Positions 61,737 to 64,000 of a stretch of 64,000 nucleotides of DNA are shown here, one piece after another. Below the pieces are notes generated by a model, which was not told where the DNA came from, ran no database searches, and worked only from the letters and a program-made list of their open reading frames with translations. Position 1 is the first letter of the stretch; each line of letters starts with the position of its first letter. Position numbers and translations under genes: made by a program. This stretch comes from Geobacillus stearothermophilus ATCC 12980 (GTDB lineage Bacteria; Bacillota; Bacilli; Bacillales; Anoxybacillaceae): contig NZ_CP128494.1 in NCBI RefSeq assembly GCF_030369615.1, forward strand, positions 2,251,501 to 2,315,500, read 5' to 3'.

Positions 61737-62180
61737 CTATTCCCTCCGTTTCACTCGAAAGTCAAATTGAACCGCAGACCAACACACCTGCGTGTTATTG
61801 CCCATTTCGTAGGCAGGGTCGATTTGCGTTGGGCGAACATCCGATACAGTGCCGCCTAGCGTTCGGTCTTGCATCAGCACGTCATAGACCGTCAACGCCA
61901 AATCATGCGCTTTCTCCAGCCCTTGTTCAGGGTCGCTGTCTTTGACAAGCACCACAAAATTGAACCGTATGTCATGATCGGCTGTGTGGCCACCAAGCAA
62001 GTTCGGGGCATACGGCTCCGGTACAATCCAAATAGCAGGCGTTTGCAACGTCCCGACTCTTACCTTTTCCCCATACACAATCCGTTTGATTTCTTCTAGC
62101 TCCGGCGCTTGCTCCAATACTTCCCGAATCTTCGCCCGAATCGCCTTGTGAATGTCTTTAAGAGGCTTTCTTTGAATCAT
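61737..62180 (-). CDS. Tail-completion/terminator protein (147 aa)
   Basis: A 147-residue protein MIQRKPLKDIHKAIRAKIRE, with FNFVVLVKDSDPEQGLEKAH and a C-terminal strand pair (CWSAVQFDFRVKRRE). Size, fold pattern and position (after the HK97 gp10-like gene, before the major tail protein) match tail terminator proteins that cap the tail tube. The start overlaps the stop of the gene before by 4 bp. Confidence 0.65.
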   Translation of the reverse strand: MIQRKPLKDIHKAIRAKIREVLEQAPELEEIKRIVYGEKVRVGTLQTPAIWIVPEPYAPNLLGGHTADHDIRFNFVVLVKDSDPEQGLEKAHDLALTVYDVLMQDRTLGGTVSDVRPTQIDPAYEMGNNTQVCWSAVQFDFRVKRRE

Positions 62181-62608
62181 ATCAATTTCACTTCCCTCAA
62201 CGCCTGTTCAATGAAATCGTCAATCCGCCGCTCGGCTGCGGAAATTGATCTCTCGATGAAACGTTTCGGCTTGATTCCCGGGTGATTGACCTTTTTGGCA
62301 AAGACCACTTCCCCGTTCACTTCAAACCGCAACGCTTTCGCCCTACGCGGATAGATTTCGTATGGTCCAGAACCATAGTTTTGCACGAGCGCATATTCCA
62401 CGTTCGTGCCGACTGTATAGAACCGCGCGCTCCGTTTTTGCAATTTCCATGATCCGGCCAAACGTCCATGGTCTTGCGGCGAAAACTCCATTAGGTTGCC
62501 CCATACCTCTAATGCGGTCAACTCTGTCGCACGGTTTAGCGCCGCTCTCATGCGTGGAATCAAGCGCCGTAAATCGTCCATATTGATTTCAGCATCAAAC
62601 ATCTTCAT
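62177..62608 (-). CDS. HK97 gp10-like head-tail connector protein
   Basis: A 143-residue protein, MKMFDAEINMDDLRRLIPRM, containing the HK97 gp10 signature region: GRLAGSWKLQKRSARFYTVG then TNVEYALVQNYGSGPYEIYP. The family acts in head-tail joining or tail completion. ATG 62608 overlaps the stop of the preceding connector gene; ATG 62602 is a possible start. Confidence 0.8.
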   Translation of the reverse strand: MKMFDAEINMDDLRRLIPRMRAALNRATELTALEVWGNLMEFSPQDHGRLAGSWKLQKRSARFYTVGTNVEYALVQNYGSGPYEIYPRRAKALRFEVNGEVVFAKKVNHPGIKPKRFIERSISAAERRIDDFIEQALREVKLI

Positions 62609-63030
62609 CACGCCTCTACAAAGTCATCTGATGAAAGGAAGACGTCAACGCTTCGCCTCATGAACGGTCGTAATTCTGTTCCTAAATCTTTAGTTACTTC
62701 CGACGTATTGAGAATAGAAACAGCGAAATCGTCAATTTGAATGATCGGGCTGGATCGTTGCTGTTGGGCGACCGCTACCACTTTGGCGACCGTCCGTACT
62801 AAAACGTCTTGAATCGCCAAGTAGTCGTCATCCGTTTCAAGAACGGTTCGTTTGAGCCTAGCATGGATATGTGACGCGATCCGCTCAATCCATGTCGACA
62901 ACAAACCATCCAGTGCCGCTTCGGGATCAGTCGCATTCGGGAAACGGAAATACTCCGCAGAAACGCCCGTCAAATCCCGAACGTCCTGCGGAGTCACGAC
63001 TTCCGTCACCGGCCTTTCGAATAATGGCAT
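62608..63030 (-). CDS. Head-tail connector/adaptor protein (140 aa)
   Basis: MPLFERPVTEVVTPQDVRDL at the start, helical throughout (ALDGLLSTWIERIASHIHAR, YLAIQDVLVRTVAKVVAVAQ). This is the appearance of the gp6/gp15-type adaptor that binds below the portal. It overlaps the downstream gp10-like gene and is separated by 6 bp from the gene before. Confidence 0.68.
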   Translation of the reverse strand: MPLFERPVTEVVTPQDVRDLTGVSAEYFRFPNATDPEAALDGLLSTWIERIASHIHARLKRTVLETDDDYLAIQDVLVRTVAKVVAVAQQQRSSPIIQIDDFAVSILNTSEVTKDLGTELRPFMRRSVDVFLSSDDFVEA

Positions 63031-63036
63031 GTGTCA

Positions 63037-63396
63037 TCACGCTTCTTTCAATGATTCGAGCTTGTCGATCAATGTCGAACGTTTTTTGCCTGTTTTCTCT
63101 TGGGACAACGCTTCGTCAACAGAAATCTTGCCCTCCTTGACCGCTTCGAGCACCTCGTCAATGGTCATGCTTTGCACGTCCAATGAAGGTGCGTCGGTCT
63201 TGGCACTTTCATGACGATGTTCTGTTTCGCTTTTGTCGCCTTCATTCACAATCTCCACTTCAAAGTCCCGAACCGCCTTCACGGTTAGATATTCGCGATT
63301 TCCGACTGTGATTTCGACCGGTTGGTTAGGCGGGAACTCGACACCAAGACGGTATCGAGTTTTCCGCCCTTTATTCACGACTCGCAAGGTTTTCAT
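63037..63396 (-). CDS. Hypothetical prophage protein next to capsid gene (119 aa)
   Basis: MKTLRVVNKGRKTRYRLGVE opens a small beta domain (to about residue 50), followed by an acidic/Ser linker and a C-terminal helical segment (TIDEVLEAVKEGKISVDEAL). The two-part shape is common in phage proteins placed right after the capsid gene (possible head fibre or decoration-like). TGAGGATGG precedes ATG 63396. Function not established. Confidence 0.6.
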   Translation of the reverse strand: MKTLRVVNKGRKTRYRLGVEFPPNQPVEITVGNREYLTVKAVRDFEVEIVNEGDKSETEHRHESAKTDAPSLDVQSMTIDEVLEAVKEGKISVDEALSQEKTGKKRSTLIDKLESLKEA

Positions 63397-63410
63397 CCAT
63401 CCTCACCTCA

Positions 63411-64000
63411 TCAGCCCGTATAGCCTTGCCCAACGACAGCAGCGTTTTCGTCTTCAAAATGGCAATCGACGCGCAACGTCGTGACAAAGTCCGTACGCCG
63501 TGCCTTCGGTTGGCGATCCGGTTCAATGCGGATGTCGCGGTAAATGCCGTAAACAAGGTTCGCCGGATTGACAAGGAGTGCCGTTCCGGCAGGCATGTTC
63601 GCCGAATCGACCACCGGAATGCCCTTATAGGCCAATTGCGTAGCAGTCGTTTGCGCCGTATCGCCAAGACCCGTACCACGCGCGCGGAGAACATCGCGGT
63701 AGGCGTCTTCAATGTCCCAGTGCACATAGAAACGCCATTGCGAGCGGTCGCGCAGGTATTTCTTCGGTACCGCATGGATCATGGCGTCAAACATCGCTTC
63801 GACGTTCGTCGGGTCAAAGTCAGTCGTGCCTTGAACAAGGTTGGCCGCCTTCTTGAGCCACCCGTCTGTTTTCGCCAAGAACGGATCGCTGCTCGCTTTG
63901 TCGCCGTTAAGGAACAATTCTTCGAGGTCAACGCCAACACGTTCAGCGATCAATTGAATCAGCGTATCCTCGAATCCTTCGCGTTCGATGTTATCCTCAA
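63411..64000 (-). CDS. Major capsid protein, HK97-like (partial, runs off right edge)
   Basis: The frame is open through base 64000 on the minus strand (EDNIEREGFEDTLIQLIAER at the entry) and ends at 63411 after about 196 residues. Segments such as RVGVDLEELFLNGDKASSDP, YLRDRSQWRFYVHWDIEDAY, YKGIPVVDSANMPAGTALLV and NPANLVYGIYRDIRIEPDRQ are the axial and peripheral domain features of HK97-type and P2-like capsid proteins. The N-terminal part, including any scaffold region, is outside the window. Confidence 0.82.
   Translation of the reverse strand, partial: EDNIEREGFEDTLIQLIAERVGVDLEELFLNGDKASSDPFLAKTDGWLKKAANLVQGTTDFDPTNVEAMFDAMIHAVPKKYLRDRSQWRFYVHWDIEDAYRDVLRARGTGLGDTAQTTATQLAYKGIPVVDSANMPAGTALLVNPANLVYGIYRDIRIEPDRQPKARRTDFVTTLRVDCHFEDENAAVVGQGYTG

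Larger units (their letters stand above)
47300..64000 (-). other. Prophage late region (lysis, tail, head), siphovirus type, extends beyond right edge
   Basis: An unbroken run of minus-strand genes in the order, read from the right, capsid, connectors, tail, tape measure, Dit, tail-tip, XhlA-like, holin, amidase, the standard siphovirus late order. No integrase, repressor or attachment site is visible, so the left boundary is not defined; the restriction-modification pair could lie inside or outside it. Confidence 0.88.

Overview
The window reads as a chromosome segment of a thermophilic Bacillaceae, most likely Geobacillus or Parageobacillus. Three things suggest this: the moderately high GC of the housekeeping genes, gene content and order that I recall from the Bacillus subtilis chromosome (ytlA-C-D/ytkD, dps, ytzI, luxS, yidD/ytjA, menF-D-H-B-E, yteA, glg operon), and several insertion sequences of types common in Geobacillus. 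No tRNA, rRNA or CRISPR array was recognised.

Layout. 1-5.5 kb: an Rpn-type nuclease gene cut by the left edge, a DUF2584 protein, a YitV-like hydrolase, a three-gene ABC importer (ytlACD-like) and the Nudix hydrolase ytkD. 5.6-9.2 kb: dps with a sigma-B-like promoter, a 337-bp internally deleted insertion sequence with perfect target duplications, ytzI, luxS, yidD, and a zinc-binding lipoprotein under a near-perfect Zur box. 9.4-14.5 kb: a metal-regulated block on the minus strand (DUF2325 protein, unknown 162-aa protein, unknown 692-aa lipoprotein, 652-aa beta-propeller/cytochrome lipoprotein). Its three transcription units each carry a Fur-box-like sequence at or near the promoter. 14.8-22.8 kb: small proteins, the complete menaquinone genes menF-menD-menH-menB-menE, and divergent menA. 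22.9-24.9 kb: yteA and an AIM24-family gene.

25.2-28.7 kb is a wrecked glycogen operon. glgB is cut by an IS982 copy just before its third catalytic acid. glgC has lost its 5' end, carries two single-base frameshifts and is fused to a glgP that has itself lost its middle; no glgD or glgA is present. An IS630 element and an adjacent, highly structured MITE-like repeat lie upstream. A cation-efflux gene with a Fur/PerR-like operator, a large secreted subtilase and one intact plus one frameshifted LysE exporter follow. 36-47 kb is accessory and decaying: an IS200/IS605-like right-end remnant without tnpB, a cpdB gene missing its catalytic half, IS110, a truncated IS630, an intact IS982 with an 8-bp duplication, an AT-rich DpnM-like methyltransferase with a putative PD-(D/E)XK endonuclease, and an IS66 (ISBst12-type) copy with an 8-bp duplication.

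47.4 kb to the right edge is the late region of a siphovirus-type prophage, entirely on the minus strand. It runs from a capsid gene (cut by the right edge) through connector, tail-completion, major tail, tail chaperones (probably joined by a frameshift), tape measure, Dit, tail endopeptidase-like and chitinase-fold tail proteins to XhlA-like protein, holin and amidase. One tail gene carries two apparent frameshifts, so the prophage may be defective. No integrase or attachment site is visible in the window.
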